From: an uncultured Bacteroidota bacterium
GTDB lineage: Bacteria; Bacteroidota; Bacteroidia; 2-12-FULL-35-15
NCBI GenBank assembly: GCA_903926385.1
Contig: CAIYIS010000048.1
Span: 62,001-126,000 of the forward strand
Length of the DNA stretch: 64,000 nt
Reading direction: 5' to 3'
Part shown: piece after piece, positions 11,601-19,066 of the stretch
Layout: each line of letters starts with the position of its first letter
Position numbering within the stretch: the first letter of the stretch is position 1
The notes under the pieces: generated by a model
What the model was told of the DNA's origin: nothing
The model's database searches: none
The model's input: the letters and a program-made list of their open reading frames with translations, nothing else
Translations under genes and position numbers: made by a program

Positions 11601-14600
11601 TGGTTGCAGAAATAATGGCTGTCCATGTTGCTCCATTATCAGTTGAGTATTCAATTTTTACGAAAGTAGAGCATAAATAAGCACTTGTCCAAGTAATATT
11701 GTATGTGGAGCCAACATAAATTGTAGTTGCTGTGTTTGGATAAGTTACAGTGATAACCGGAGTAGGAGCAAGGATGGTAAATACAGCATCGCTCATATCT
11801 GTCTGGCATGTGTTATAATAATCGCTCACTCTAACTTTACAGTTGGTGCTCGGGTTGTTAGGTATTGTCCAGGTATAAGTATAGGTTGTCAGATAAGTTC
11901 CGGAAATAATAGAATTCCAGGTTGTTCCTCCGTCAGTGGAGTAATCTATATTCCAGTAATTCGAAACAGCAGGTGTGGCTGCCCATGTAATGGCATGACT
12001 ACCTGCTCCAACTTGCCAAACTTCACCTCCGTTAGGAGAATTGACAATAATGGAAATGTTCTGAATGATGTGGAAAGCTGCATTGCTTACATCGGTGGCA
12101 GCAGGAATAGATACGTCAGTAACTCGTATCAAACAGTTGTTAGACGGAGTGTTTGGAACTGTCCAGGTATACGAAGTACCTGAGGTACTCGAAATGATAG
12201 TACTCCAGGTTGTACCTCCATCATATGATACTTCTATTTTGTCGTTGTTAGAAGTTCCTTGTTTTGACCATGAAATGGTTTGGCTCGAACAACCTGTCCA
12301 GTTTTCTCCACCGTTAGGAGAGTTTACGGTAATCGTAGGAGCTGAAATGATAAAGTTAACATTACTTACATCATTTGTTAAATTGTTTCCATAATCGCTC
12401 ACTCTAACTAAGCAATATAATGACGGAGTGTTTGGTACCAGCCAGGTGTAGGAACCAGTGTTGCTCACAGAGCTGGTAATTGTAATCCAGTTAGCTCCGT
12501 TATCTGTCGAATATTCTATTTTTACAAATGAAGAACTTAAATAAGCTGAATTCCAGGTTATATTGTATGAATTGTTGACATAATAGGTAACAGCTGTATT
12601 AGGCGCGGTAACGGTGATAACCGGAGTAGGGGCTGCAATTGTAAATACCGCATTGCTCACATCATACTGGCATGTGTTGTAATAATCTTCTACTTTAATT
12701 AAACAGTTTGTGCTCGGATTGTTTGGTATAGTCCAGGTATAAGAGTTTGAAGTGATATAAGTTCCTGAAATAATTGTAGTCCAAGTAGAGCCTCCGTTTA
12801 TCGAATAGTAAATATTGTAATAGTTTGACGCTCCCGACATAGCCCAGGTGATGTTGTGTGTTGGACCACCCACTTGCCAAGATTCTCCACCATTAGGCGC
12901 AGTTACTATGATTGCGGTGTTTTGAGAAATAGTAAATGGGGCATTACTAACGTCAGTTACTAATAAACCAACATCGGTTACTCTCATCAAACAAGTTGTA
13001 GAAGGTGTATTAGGAACTGTCCAAGTGTACGATGTTCCTGTAGTACTATTTGTGATGACATTCCAGGTAGTTCCGTTATCAAGAGAATATTCAAGTTTTA
13101 CGTTATTGGTAGTACCGTATTTTGCCCAATAAATATACTGACTGGAGCAACCGTTCCAAGTTTCTCCACCGTTTGGAGTAGTTAAAACGACATAAGGGGA
13201 GGCAATAGTGAAGTTTACATTCGATACATCATAAGTGGACAAGTTACCTAAATCGCTAACTTTAACCAAACAAGTTGTGGAAGGAGTATTAGGTACTAAC
13301 CATGTGTAAGAACCCGTATTACTTGTAGAAGCAATAATTGTAGTCCATGTAGTACCATTGTCGATTGAATAATCAATTTTAACAAATGATGAAGAAAGGT
13401 AAGCGCTTGACCAAGTGATATTGTAAGAGTTATTAACATAATAGGTGACAGCTGTGTTAGGAGCCGTTACTGTTAATACCGGAGTAGGAGCAGCTATGGT
13501 GAATACTGCATTGCTCACATCGAACTGACAGGTATTATAGTAATCTTCTACTTTCACTAAACAGTTGGTGCTTGGAGTGTTTGGAATAGTCCAGCTGTAT
13601 GAATTAGAAGTGATATATGTGCCCGAAATTATGGTTGTCCATGTAGAGCCTCCATTTGTAGAATAATATATATTGTAATAATTAGATGCACCTACTTGCG
13701 CCCAGGTAATATTATGTGTTGGGCCTCCAACCTGCCAACTTTCTCCTCCGTTAGGAGCAGAAACGATTATGGAAAGATTTGGAGAAATGGTAAATGTTGC
13801 ATTACTTATATCGCTTACCAAAAGTGTAATATCGGTAACTCGCATTAAGCAAGTGGTAGAAGGTGTATTTGGCACAGACCAGGCGTATGAGGTTCCGGAT
13901 GTACTGTTTGTGATTACGTTCCATGTGGTTCCGTTATCTAAAGAGTATTCCAGTTTAACGTTATTAGTAGTACCATACTTTGCCCAATAAATATACTGAC
14001 TGCTACAACCTGCCCAGTTTTCTCCTCCATTTGGTGTGGTCATAACCACATAAGGGGAGGCAATGGTAAAGTTAACGTTGCTCACATCAAATGTTGCAGA
14101 GTTGCCGTAATCGGAAACTCTTACCAAACAAGTAGTAGATGGAGTATTAGGTACTGTCCAAGTATAACTGCCGGTGTTGTTATAGGCTGAGGTGATGCTT
14201 ATCCACGAGGAGCCGTTGTTGGTTGAATAATCTAGTGCTACGAATGATGAACTCAAATACGCTGAAGTCCATGTGATATTATATGTATTGTTCACATAAT
14301 AAACAACCGCAGTATTAGGGGCTGTTACGGTTATTACCGGTGTTGGTGCTGCGATTGTAAACACTGCATTACTTACATCGTACTGACAAGTATTGTAGTA
14401 ATCTTCTACTTTAATTAAGCAGTTAGTACTTGGGAAATTTGGAATAGTCCATGTGTACGAGTTCGAGGTAATATATGTACCCGAAATAATGGTTGTCCAT
14501 GAAGAACCTCCATTAGTAGAATAATAGATATTGTAATAATTGGAAGCTCCCGACATAGCCCAGGTTATGTTATGTGTCGCCCCACCAACTTGCCAGGATT

Positions 14601-16695
14601 CACCTCCGTTTGGCGCAGTTACTATAATTGCTGTATTTAATGATATGGTAAATGTAGCATTGCTTACATCACTTACCAAAAGCGTAATATCAGTAACACG
14701 CATCAAACATGTAGTTGAAGGAGTATTCGGAACAGTCCAGTTATAAGAAGTTCCGGAAGTACTATTTGTGATGACGTTCCAAGTAGTACCATTATCTATA
14801 GAGTACTCCAGTTTTACGTTATTGGTAGTACCATATTTTGCCCAATAAATATATTGGCTGCTACATCCTGTCCAGTTTTCTCCTCCATTAGGTGTGGAGA
14901 GCACCACATAAGCAGCTGCGATGGTAAAGTTAACATTGCTCACGTCAAAAGTGGCAGAGTTTCCAAAGTCAGAAACGCGCACCAAGCATGTGGTAGATGG
15001 CGTATTAGGTACTACCCAGGTATAAGAACCTGTATTATTAGAAGAAGCGGAAATAACAGTCCATGTAGTTCCATTATCTATTGAATAATCTATTTTTACG
15101 AATGATGAAGAAAGGTAAGCCGAAGTCCAGGTGATATTATATGAATTGGCAACATAATAAGTCACTGCCGTGTTTGGTGCGGTTACTGTGATCACCGGGG
15201 TAGGTGCAGCGATGGTAAATGCTGCATTGCTCACATCATACTGACAAGTGTTATAATAATCTTCTACTTTTATTAAACAGTTGGTACTTGGAAAGTTTGG
15301 AATAGTCCAGGTATATGTACCTGAAGTTATATAGGTGCCTGAAATGATAGTAGACCATGAGGAACCTCCGTTAGTAGAGTAATAAATATTGTAATAATTA
15401 GATGCTCCACCTGAATTTGTCCAAGTTATATTGTGAGTTGCACCTCCAACTTGCCAAGATTCACCTCCATTCGGAGCGGTAACGATAATAGATGTATTTT
15501 GAAGAATTGTAAAGTTGGCATTACTTATATCACTTACCAAAAGGGTAATGTCAGTAACACGCATCAAACAAGTAGTTGAAGGAGTATTCGGAACAGTCCA
15601 GTTATAAGAAGTTCCTGAAGTACTATTAGTTATTACGTTCCATGTTGTTCCGTTGTCGATAGAATATTCAAGTTTTACATTGTTGGTTGTTCCGTATTTT
15701 GCCCAATAAATATACTGGCTGGTACAGCCTGTCCACGATTCACCTCCGTTAGGTGTGGTCATCACTAAATAAGCAGAAGCAATTGTAAAGTTAACATCAC
15801 TTACATCATAAGTAGAAAGATTTCCCGTGTCGCTTACTTTAACTTTACAAGTTGTGGAAGGAGTGTTAGGTACCACCCAAGTATAAGAACCTGTATTGCT
15901 TGTAGAAGAAATTACGTTTAACCATGTTGTACCACCATCAGTAGAGTATTCGATTTTTACATAAGAAGTACTTAAATAAGCTGATGTCCATGTGATGTTA
16001 TAAGAATTGGCCACATAATAAGTCAGTGCTGTATTGGGCGCTGTTACGGTAATTAATGGGGTTGGAGGAGCAATGGTAAATAAGTTATTACTCACATCGG
16101 TCATACAGCTAAGCGAATTGTCAAATATTTTTACCAAACAGTTGGTTGAAGGATTGTTTGGAATAGTCCAAGTGTAAGTTCCACTCGTAGCAACAGCAGT
16201 TGTTGTAATTGTATTCCATGTTGCCCCCATGTCAGTAGAGTATTGAATTGTCAGGTAAGTTCCCGTACCCGAAGCTGCCCAAGTGATAGCGTGTGTTGCT
16301 CCACCTACTTGCCAGCTCTCACCACCGTTAGGTGCTGTAAGAATTAGTGGGGCATTAATGGTAAATGTACCATTGCTCTGGTCTACAATAGCATTATTCT
16401 GAAAGTCCATAACTCTTACCAGACAGGTGGTAGAGGAGGTGTTTGGTACTGTCCACGAATAACTTGTAGAATTCAGATTAGTTGCCAAAGAAGTCCAAGA
16501 GGTTCCTCCGTTGGTAGAATAATCCACCGAGTAGAAATTGGATGTTCCGCTACCCGTCCAGGTAATGGAATGAACGGTACAACCCGCCCATATTTCTCCA
16601 CCATTAGGCGAAGTAACAGTTATTGATTGAGCATTGGCTGAGTTAAAGGCCAACACCGAAAACAATGTAATGGTTAGTAGTTTTAGTAATTTCAT
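2620..16695 (-). CDS. Giant modular T9SS surface protein, 4691 residues
   Basis: Very likely a cell-surface adhesin or filament. The signal peptide is residues 1-22 (ends ANAQ). Residues about 25-2030 hold 21 Kre9/Knh1-like beta-sandwich modules of 90-95 residues, marked by PNGGE or PNTA near the start and TYTWTVPNTPSTTCLVRVSD near the end. From the third module on, three module types repeat in order as a 286-residue super-repeat. Residues about 2030-4430 hold 29 Ig-like modules of about 80 residues (ICSGTSTTLTASGATSYSW ... TTTTTYTVTGT). Module 18 is split by an inserted beta-sandwich domain of about 220 residues (IYISTNGFITFG, QEFIIQWQDMGRY). Residues about 4430-4515 are PKD-like, and the last 80 or so are a type A sorting domain (VYPNPFMDYATVKI ... 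LNSGIYFFKF). No enzymatic motif is seen. Assembly in such repeats should be checked with long reads. Confidence 0.9.
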   Translation of the reverse strand: MKLLKLLTITLFSVLAFNSANAQSITVTSPNGGEIWAGCTVHSITWTGSGTSNFYSVDYSTNGGTSWTSLATNLNSTSYSWTVPNTSSTTCLVRVMDFQNNAIVDQSNGTFTINAPLILTAPNGGESWQVGGATHAITWAASGTGTYLTIQYSTDMGATWNTITTTAVATSGTYTWTIPNNPSTNCLVKIFDNSLSCMTDVSNNLFTIAPPTPLITVTAPNTALTYYVANSYNITWTSAYLSTSYVKIEYSTDGGTTWLNVISSTSNTGSYTWVVPNTPSTTCKVKVSDTGNLSTYDVSDVNFTIASAYLVMTTPNGGESWTGCTSQYIYWAKYGTTNNVKLEYSIDNGTTWNVITNSTSGTSYNWTVPNTPSTTCLMRVTDITLLVSDISNANFTILQNTSIIVTAPNGGESWQVGGATHNITWTNSGGASNYYNIYYSTNGGSSWSTIISGTYITSGTYTWTIPNFPSTNCLIKVEDYYNTCQYDVSNAAFTIAAPTPVITVTAPNTAVTYYVANSYNITWTSAYLSSSFVKIDYSIDNGTTWTVISASSNNTGSYTWVVPNTPSTTCLVRVSDFGNSATFDVSNVNFTIAAAYVVLSTPNGGENWTGCSSQYIYWAKYGTTNNVKLEYSIDNGTTWNVITNSTSGTSYNWTVPNTPSTTCLMRVTDITLLVSDVSNATFTISLNTAIIVTAPNGGESWQVGGATHNITWAMSGASNYYNIYYSTNGGSSWTTIISGTYITSNSYTWTIPNFPSTNCLIKVEDYYNTCQYDVSNAVFTIAAPTPVITVTAPNTAVVYYVNNTYNITWTSAYLSSSFVALDYSTNNGSSWISITSAYNNTGSYTWTVPNTPSTTCLVRVSDYGNSATFDVSNVNFTIASPYVVMTTPNGGENWAGCSSQYIYWAKYGTTNNVKLEYSLDNGTTWNVITNSTSGTSYAWSVPNTPSTTCLMRVTDITLLVSDISNATFTISPNLSIIVSAPNGGESWQVGGPTHNITWAQVGASNYYNIYYSTNGGSTWTTIISGTYITSNSYSWTIPNTPSTNCLVKVEDYYNTCQFDVSNAVFTIAAPTPVLTVTAPNTAVTYYVNNSYNITWSSAYLSSSFVKIDYSIDNGTTWTTIIASTSNTGSYTWLVPNTPSTTCLVKVSDLGNLSTYDVSNVNFTIASPYVVLTTPNGGETWNGCSSQYIYWAKYGTTNNVKLEYSLDNGTTWNVITNSTTGTSYTWTVPNTPSTTCLMRVTDVGLLVTDVSNAPFTISQNTAIIVTAPNGGESWQVGGPTHNITWAMSGASNYYNIYYSINGGSTWTTIISGTYITSNSYTWTIPNNPSTNCLIKVEDYYNTCQYDVSNAVFTIAAPTPVITVTAPNTAVTYYVNNSYNITWNSAYLSSSFVKIEYSTDNGANWITITSSVSNTGSYTWLVPNTPSLYCLVRVSDYGNNLTNDVSNVNFIISAPTITVNSPNGGENWTGCSSQTISWSKQGTSNNDKIEVSYDGGTTWSTIISSTSGTSYTWTVPNTPSNNCLIRVTDVSIPAATDVSNAAFHIIQNISIIVNSPNGGEVWQVGAGSHAITWAATPAVSNYWNIDYSTDGGTTWNSIISGTYLTTYTYTWTIPNNPSTNCKVRVSDYYNTCQTDMSDAVFTILAPTPVITVTYPNTATTIYVGSTYNITWTSAYLCSTFVKIEYSTDNGATWTAIISATNNTGSYSWTVPNSVSSTCLIRVTDFGCTGTYDVSNLDFSINPAVIVTAPNGGEILNSCTTSSINWTAGGCSGYYNIDYSTNGGSTWTSVVTYYSAAGTGNCSYTWASIPNIPSNNCLVKVTDPYATSKTDLSNAVFTIAPAITITQPNFGGSYTVGSVLNINWTSSGVSNYYNIDYSINGGSNWINIVFNTLITTNTYAWTVPNAPSTNCLVRVTDNVNNCKTDVSNSVFTITTSAVPITITAPNGGENWATCSSQTITWNATGTSGQYNLDYSINGGTSWVSIATNYAAGGSSCSYSWTVPNSISSSCLVRVTDYVVSTKTDQSDAAFTMSTSVPVLATGGTTICAGASASISASGATSYSWLPSGSLSNASIANPTASPTTTTTYTVTGTAGSCTNTATVTIVVNPIPNITATPNAPNICAGGTVSFIANGATSYSWAPSAGLSSTSIYNPVATPGVTTTYTVTGTSLGCSNSATATVTVTTIPTVNATSGSSPICAGSSTTLTASGATTYTWSPATGLSSTTVSTPTASPASTTTYTVTGTTNGCSATSSLTLGVSAAPTVSVTGGGNICAGGSVTLTASGASSYSWSPTTGLSNPNISNPVASPSSTTTYTVTGSNGVCTSTQTVTVSVIAIPVIAITGNTTICGGTSTSLIASGATSYTWSPALGLSSTIVANPTAYPAITTTYTITGVSSGCSGSNTVTVNITSAPTVVVTGAGSICAGSSTNLAASGANTYTWLPTTGLSNPNIANPIASPTTTTTYTVTGNNGCTATANALVTVIPIPSVSVSGTNTICNGGATVLTASGATNYAWLPAGDLSNPSVSNPTATPTTTTTFTVTGSTGSCSSSATYMVTVNPIPTVVSSTDVTICAGSSTNLTSSGATTYSWSPSTGLSNANIANPVATPAATTTYTVTGTSLGCSSTASLTVTVTPLPVINITGGATICNGASTNLSASGASSFSWLPATGLSASNIFNPVASPSSSTTYTVTGTANGCSSTQTVAVNVIPLPTISVTGNTTLCTGTSTTLTASGATSYSWSPSTGLSNPTIANPVANPTSTITYTVTGTTGSCSNTTTVTVSVYPVPVVALTGGTTICSGTSTPLSASGAASYSWLPITGLSSASAANPTASPLVTTTYTVTGTSGSCSDTAQVTVFVNTTPSVSVSGTTNICTGGNTTLTASGAASYSWSPGTGLSSSTVANPVAAPVSTTTYTVTGTTSGCSNTSVVTVTVNPIPVVTATGGTTICSGTSTPISASGATTYSWLPSTGLSNASISNPSASPSSTTTYTVTGTSAGCSSTATVSITVNPSPVASAGSNSNICIGSSTVLNGSGGTTYSWLPTTGLSDPNISNPTANPTSTTTYTVMVGNGTGCTSSANVTVTVTPIPVVSVSGNTTICSGSGTTLTASGATSYSWTPSTGLSNANIANPVASPVATTTYTVTGTTSGCSGTQTVTVIVNASPVATAGSPATICSGTSTTLNATGGGTYSWLPSATLNNASIANPVATPLTTTTYTVTVSNGTCSSTSTVTITVNASPVASAGSNVTIACGGSTTLNATGGTSYSWSPTTGLSNPNIANPVCTPPYTTTYTVTVSNGTCSSTASVTVTTGTLSANAGSDVTICTGSSTSLVGSVTGGGGAWVNLASSMSFTQNVGTYTPITGGTVWLTSASLMDDVVSGSVTIPSFTFNNSTFTNIYISTNGFITFGTLAVPTTTNYIPISSTETYQGAVSAFGRDLDKATAGTPEIRYQQVGQEFIIQWQDMGRYSSTGTLDRFSFQIRLNTTTYQVKVVYNAPALIGLASVEPQVGLRGATSTFGTDVNNRTVLSTTGYWVNSTVGTSNVSTCYLESSSPNTYPQAGTTYTWSLPGTTTYSWAPSTGLSSTTILNPLANPTTTTTYTLTANSGSCTAVDMVTVTVGGSVANAGSDVSICSGSNTQLSATGASSFTWLPATGLSATNIANPIASPTVTTTYTVTGTTGSCTSTDMVVVTVVPQPVANAGADVAICAGSSTTLTASGGTTYSWLPTTGLSNASIANPVASPAATTTYTVTASNGACTSTDMVVVTVNPVPVANAGADAAICSGTNTTLGATGGTSYTWLPATGLSSTTIANPVASPAATTTYTVTVSNGTCTATDAVIVTVNATPTANAGSDVTICNGSTTTLGATGGTTYSWSPSTGLSNPSIANPSANPSATTTYTVTATSNGCSATDVMVVNVVAPPVPNAGADVAICAGSTTTLGASGGTSYTWTPATGLSSSTIANPVASPAVTTTYTVSVSNGTCALTDMVVVTVNPVPVANAGTDVTICSGTNTTLNATGGTSYTWTPSTGLSDPNIANPVASPATTAVYTVTVSNGFCSAQDAVIVNVVSPPVANAGSDVTICSGTNTLLSASGGTSYSWLPATGLSNATVANPIANPNSTTTYTVTVSNGSCSATDMVVVNVNPSPTANAGSDVNICLGNSTTLNGTGGTTYSWSPATGLDNASIANPVATPTVNTTYVLTVSNGLCSDNDTVQVTVNIANAGTDVSICAGGNTTLNAVGGTSYSWLPTAGLSNANIPNPVASPTTTTTYTATVTSTCGTTIDSVVVTVLPLPTAYAGVDTAICSGTTISLQATGGVSYSWLPVTGLSNSSIANPLANPMTSTTYTVTVSDGTCSATDAVVVTVNTTPVANAGSDVSICAGSSATLNASGGTNFAWLPATDLSSAGIANPVANPSATTTYTVTVSNGNCSSTDIVVVTVNNLPVAPASISGPTLVCDGSTNTYSVPVDGNITNYFWAVPGNWTGSSNTNSITLVTNVNSGTLAVTASNQCGSATPVILNVILNPLPIVQIGAMAHVCNTSAPVVLTTGYPSGSGGIYSGIGVSGGNMFDPAVSGIGTFTITYTYTDPTTTCTASANGPMTVDLCNSIGTSVADAGVTVYPNPFMDYATVKIGDGITLNNAQLEVYDVLGKQVKYITDITTHEVRMNRDELNSGIYFFKFINDGKVVSTGRLVIQD

Positions 16696-17038
16696 GTGAT
16701 ATTTGTTTTATTGTTTGATTTTTTTGAAAAAATTTGTACAATATTACTTGTTTTTTCATTCGCCAACATATGATTGTTAACAACTTTTTGGCGATTGGAG
16801 GCAACCATATAAAGATTCATATTTTACTGTCTGAAAATAGGATGTTGTTTTCAGTTTAATCATGAAATCGTAAAGAAAATTTAATGATTGAGCTCAGAGG
16901 AAGAGTTGGGTTTTTACGAAATAGTAAATGGTTTTGTTGCTAAACCGCTCACGATTTTTCCAAAACAATTTACTATTTTGGCAAAACCGTTTATTTCCAT
17001 TCATAATGGTTTGTAACTTTACAATGTGCCAATTGTCT
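16696..17038. other. Intergenic region upstream of the giant gene
   Basis: No gene seen. It carries an imperfect -7-like TAATATTG about 60 bp before the giant gene's ATG and the inverted repeat listed separately. Confidence 0.4.
16919..16978. repeat. Long inverted repeat
   Basis: AAATAGTAAATGGTTTTG (16919-16936) pairs with CAAAACAATTTACTATTT (16961-16978) with one mismatch around a 24-base loop. It sits between two leftward genes. There is no T-run, so it is more like an operator or RNA structure than a plain terminator. Confidence 0.6.
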
Positions 17039-17466
17039 TTATACCAAAGGAATAAGACATTTAATTCGTTCCGTTTTTAACTGCCTGTTGAGGGAGTAGG
17101 TTAATGTAATTTGATTAAGATGATGGTAAATGATGAAAGCTCTGTAATACAATTTTTGAATTGTATCCCTATCCGTAGTCGAATTTTCTTTTAGTTGGGC
17201 AATCGAATAAAGTATTTCGGCCAGTTTGTCGAGATTAACGTGATTGAATTTCTTGTTCTTGATGATTTCGGAAATGAAATTATCAGAAGGAATATGGAGA
17301 AATTCAGTAAGATTTAATTCAATTTCTTCTTGTAGCAAATGATTAACAGTTTCGATATTGTCTTCTGAAAGAGGTTTGTCATGAAAACGAAGCAAATCGG
17401 CTAGAATTTTTCCAAGCACCTGACCCAATTGGTCTATTTGTTTTTTATGTAATCTTCTTTTGGCAA
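17039..17466 (-). pseudogene. DUF6483-like small protein, probable frameshift near the 5' end
   Basis: The listed ORF starts at an internal TTG (MGQVLGKILADLLRF). Upstream, the next frame reads LPKEDYIKNK from a TTG at 17466 and then hits TAG just after a run of six A. One extra A in that run would join the frames as PKEDYIKKQIDQLGQVLGK, which looks like the usual start of DUF6483-type proteins (a charged DYI...QIEQLG...IL pattern). So this is either a real frameshift mutation or a base-call error. The rest is helical, with a charged middle and a YRAFIIYHHL segment; function unknown. The family link is from memory and is tentative. Confidence 0.55.
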
Positions 17467-17495
17467 AAAAGTATAGTTAGATGGAGTGAAATAGG

Positions 17496-17910
17496 TTATG
17501 CATTACGCAGCATTTTAATGTCAATTTTAACCATTTTCATTAGCGCCAGCATTATTCTATTCGCTTTTGCAGGGTCGGGGTTTTGCATAAGTTGGCCAAG
17601 GTTGGAAGGCAAAATTTGCCACGAAATTCCATATTTGTCCTTCAGCCATCCACATTGCTGTGCTTTACCCTCATCAAGCAGTTTTCCCCAATATTCGTCT
17701 ATTTCTTCCTGATCCTGACAATTGACAACAAATGAAACAGCTTCGGAGAATGTGAACATTGGGCCTCCATTGAGGGCCATTTTTGCCGTAACGTGAAATA
17801 GTTCCTGTTTTGAAATTGCGAAAAATAGAAGCGTAAAATTGTACAGCTTCTTCGGCATTGGTATCGAACCAAAGGCAAACAGATACTTTAGATGAATTAT
17901 CAGAAGTCAT
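17496..17910 (-). pseudogene. VOC-family (3-dmu-9_3-mt, PhnB-like) gene with internal deletion
   Basis: Two overlapping ORFs are halves of one gene. The first gives the N-terminus (KVSVCLWFDTNAEEAVQFYASIF, then ISRYGKNG). The second gives the C-terminus (MALNGGPMFTFSEAVSFVV, DEYWGKLLDEG, CGWLKDKYGISWQILPSNL). In intact relatives about 20-25 residues, including a VMTV-type strand and a Q-F link, separate RYGKNG from MALNGGP. Here they fuse at the shared bases AAAATGGCC near 17775-17786 with a frame change, consistent with a deletion between short direct repeats. The intact fold is a vicinal-oxygen-chelate dimer of unknown substrate. It follows the SRPBCC gene after 5 bp, a pairing common for these two families. 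Confidence 0.8.
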
Positions 17911-17915
17911 GTTTT

Positions 17916-18344
17916 TTAAGAATTGGATTCAATATAAATTTTGAAATTGTTAAGAATGGCTTGCCATCCTGTTTTCTGCATTTCTACTGGATTCTCCTTT
18001 TCTGCATCAAAACTCTCTGAAATATGAGTGCTATCTTGGTTGCCGGAGAAAATAATACTCACCATTCTGTTATCAGCTAATCGATATTCGATGCAGCGAT
18101 GGAGTTCTACATTGGTGTAAATACCCTCGAAGTCGAAACCGAAACTGCCATCTTTTGCAGCCATGGTAGTTTTGAAGGAGCCTCCTGTGCACAAGTTATT
18201 TTCGGCATAAGGAGCGTGCCAAGTATCGGCAGCAAAATACCATTGAGTTATATGTTTGGGTTCGGACCAATACGTCCATGCTTTTTCTATCGAAGCATTC
18301 ACAGTGGTTTCCACAGTAATTTTAGTTGAGGTTGGTTGTTCCAT
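17916..18344 (-). CDS. SRPBCC / AHSA1-domain protein
   Basis: A 142-residue START-like beta-grip protein of the activator-of-Hsp90-ATPase-homologue family; these are small hydrophobic-ligand or stress proteins without a fixed reaction. Visible marks are TVNASIEKAWTYWSEPKHI, QWYFAADTWHAPYAENNL, GGSFKTTMAAKDGSFGFDFEG, a central ESF, and the C-terminal helix MQKTGWQAILNNFKIYIE. Its length fits the family. The stop is 5 bp from the start of the broken VOC gene, so the two were probably co-transcribed. It is intact while its partner is not. Confidence 0.85.
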   Translation of the reverse strand: MEQPTSTKITVETTVNASIEKAWTYWSEPKHITQWYFAADTWHAPYAENNLCTGGSFKTTMAAKDGSFGFDFEGIYTNVELHRCIEYRLADNRMVSIIFSGNQDSTHISESFDAEKENPVEMQKTGWQAILNNFKIYIESNS

Positions 18345-18484
18345 AAATTGAAAAAATAAAATGAATAAATGTTTAACATCGCTATAGGATTGAAATAGCT
18401 AATGAGTTGACAAAAGTAATTATTTTGGATAAATATAATAGGATTGAAGTGACAAAAGAGATTTTACTCAATAGTAATAACGCA

Positions 18485-19009
18485 TTAATTGTACTTTGAC
18501 TTGTCTAGTTCTTTCCATATTCTGCGGGCACGGGCAGAAAAGGCTGCTGTGTTTTTTGGTAATTGGTCTTCTATCACCGATTTTAATTCGCCTTTGAGTG
18601 CCGGGTGTAAACGAGCTATGTTGGCAATAACCTGCATGGCGTGCACTTTCACCACCACCGTTTCTTCAGGAGCAAGCATAAAATCATAACAAATATCAAC
18701 AAGGCGAGCTTGCAGTTTTTCGGGAATCGCTTGAGATGCCAACACTACCATTATGTTTCGTTTAATTCCATCTATTTGGAAATCTTTCACAGTTTTTACA
18801 AACAAACCGATGTAGGGAATAAGTAATTCTGGATGATTAGCGTTAACAGCTGCCAACACCCATGAAGCACGCTGAGGTATTGGGGGAACACCGTTGTATA
18901 GAATATGAATCAGCTTTTCGAATTCAGCGTCACTGTTTCCTATAGCTTTGGCTATGGCATCTGTATTTCTGCGGGAATGTTCTTTTAAAAGTTGTGCTCG
19001 GTAATTCAT
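18485..19009 (-). CDS. HEAT-like helical repeat protein
   Basis: A cytoplasmic, all-helical protein of 174 residues that I cannot assign. The segments SWVLAAVNANHPELLIPYI, DGIKRNIMVVLASQAIP and KVHAMQVIANIARLHPALKGEL look like paired HEAT/ARM helices, so a protein-binding role is plausible. I start it at the ATG at 19009 (MNYRAQLL) rather than the GTG at 19066 of the ORF track. The longer form would read through its own TACTTTTG promoter element and into the folK start. It is divergent from folK with 57 bp between starts. Confidence 0.75.
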   Translation of the reverse strand: MNYRAQLLKEHSRRNTDAIAKAIGNSDAEFEKLIHILYNGVPPIPQRASWVLAAVNANHPELLIPYIGLFVKTVKDFQIDGIKRNIMVVLASQAIPEKLQARLVDICYDFMLAPEETVVVKVHAMQVIANIARLHPALKGELKSVIEDQLPKNTAAFSARARRIWKELDKSKYN

Positions 19010-19013
19010 TGAG

Positions 19014-19021
19014 CAAAAGTA
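19014..19021 (-). promoter_or_regulatory. -7 element for the HEAT-like gene
   Basis: Minus-strand TACTTTTG ends 4 bp before the ATG, so the transcript would be leaderless or nearly so. It also decides the start choice. Confidence 0.6.
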
Positions 19022-19053
19022 AAATATTTTTAATTCTATTTTCAATGTTTTTT

Positions 19054-19061
19054 TACCTTTG
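19054..19061 (+). promoter_or_regulatory. -7 element for folK
   Basis: TACCTTTG ends 5 bp before the folK ATG, predicting a leaderless or nearly leaderless mRNA. Confidence 0.6.
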
Positions 19062-19066
19062 GCCAC

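Noticed and set aside
2620-16695. Diversity-generating retroelement target
   Set aside because: No reverse transcriptase or template repeat is present, and variation among modules is not adenine-specific by eye.
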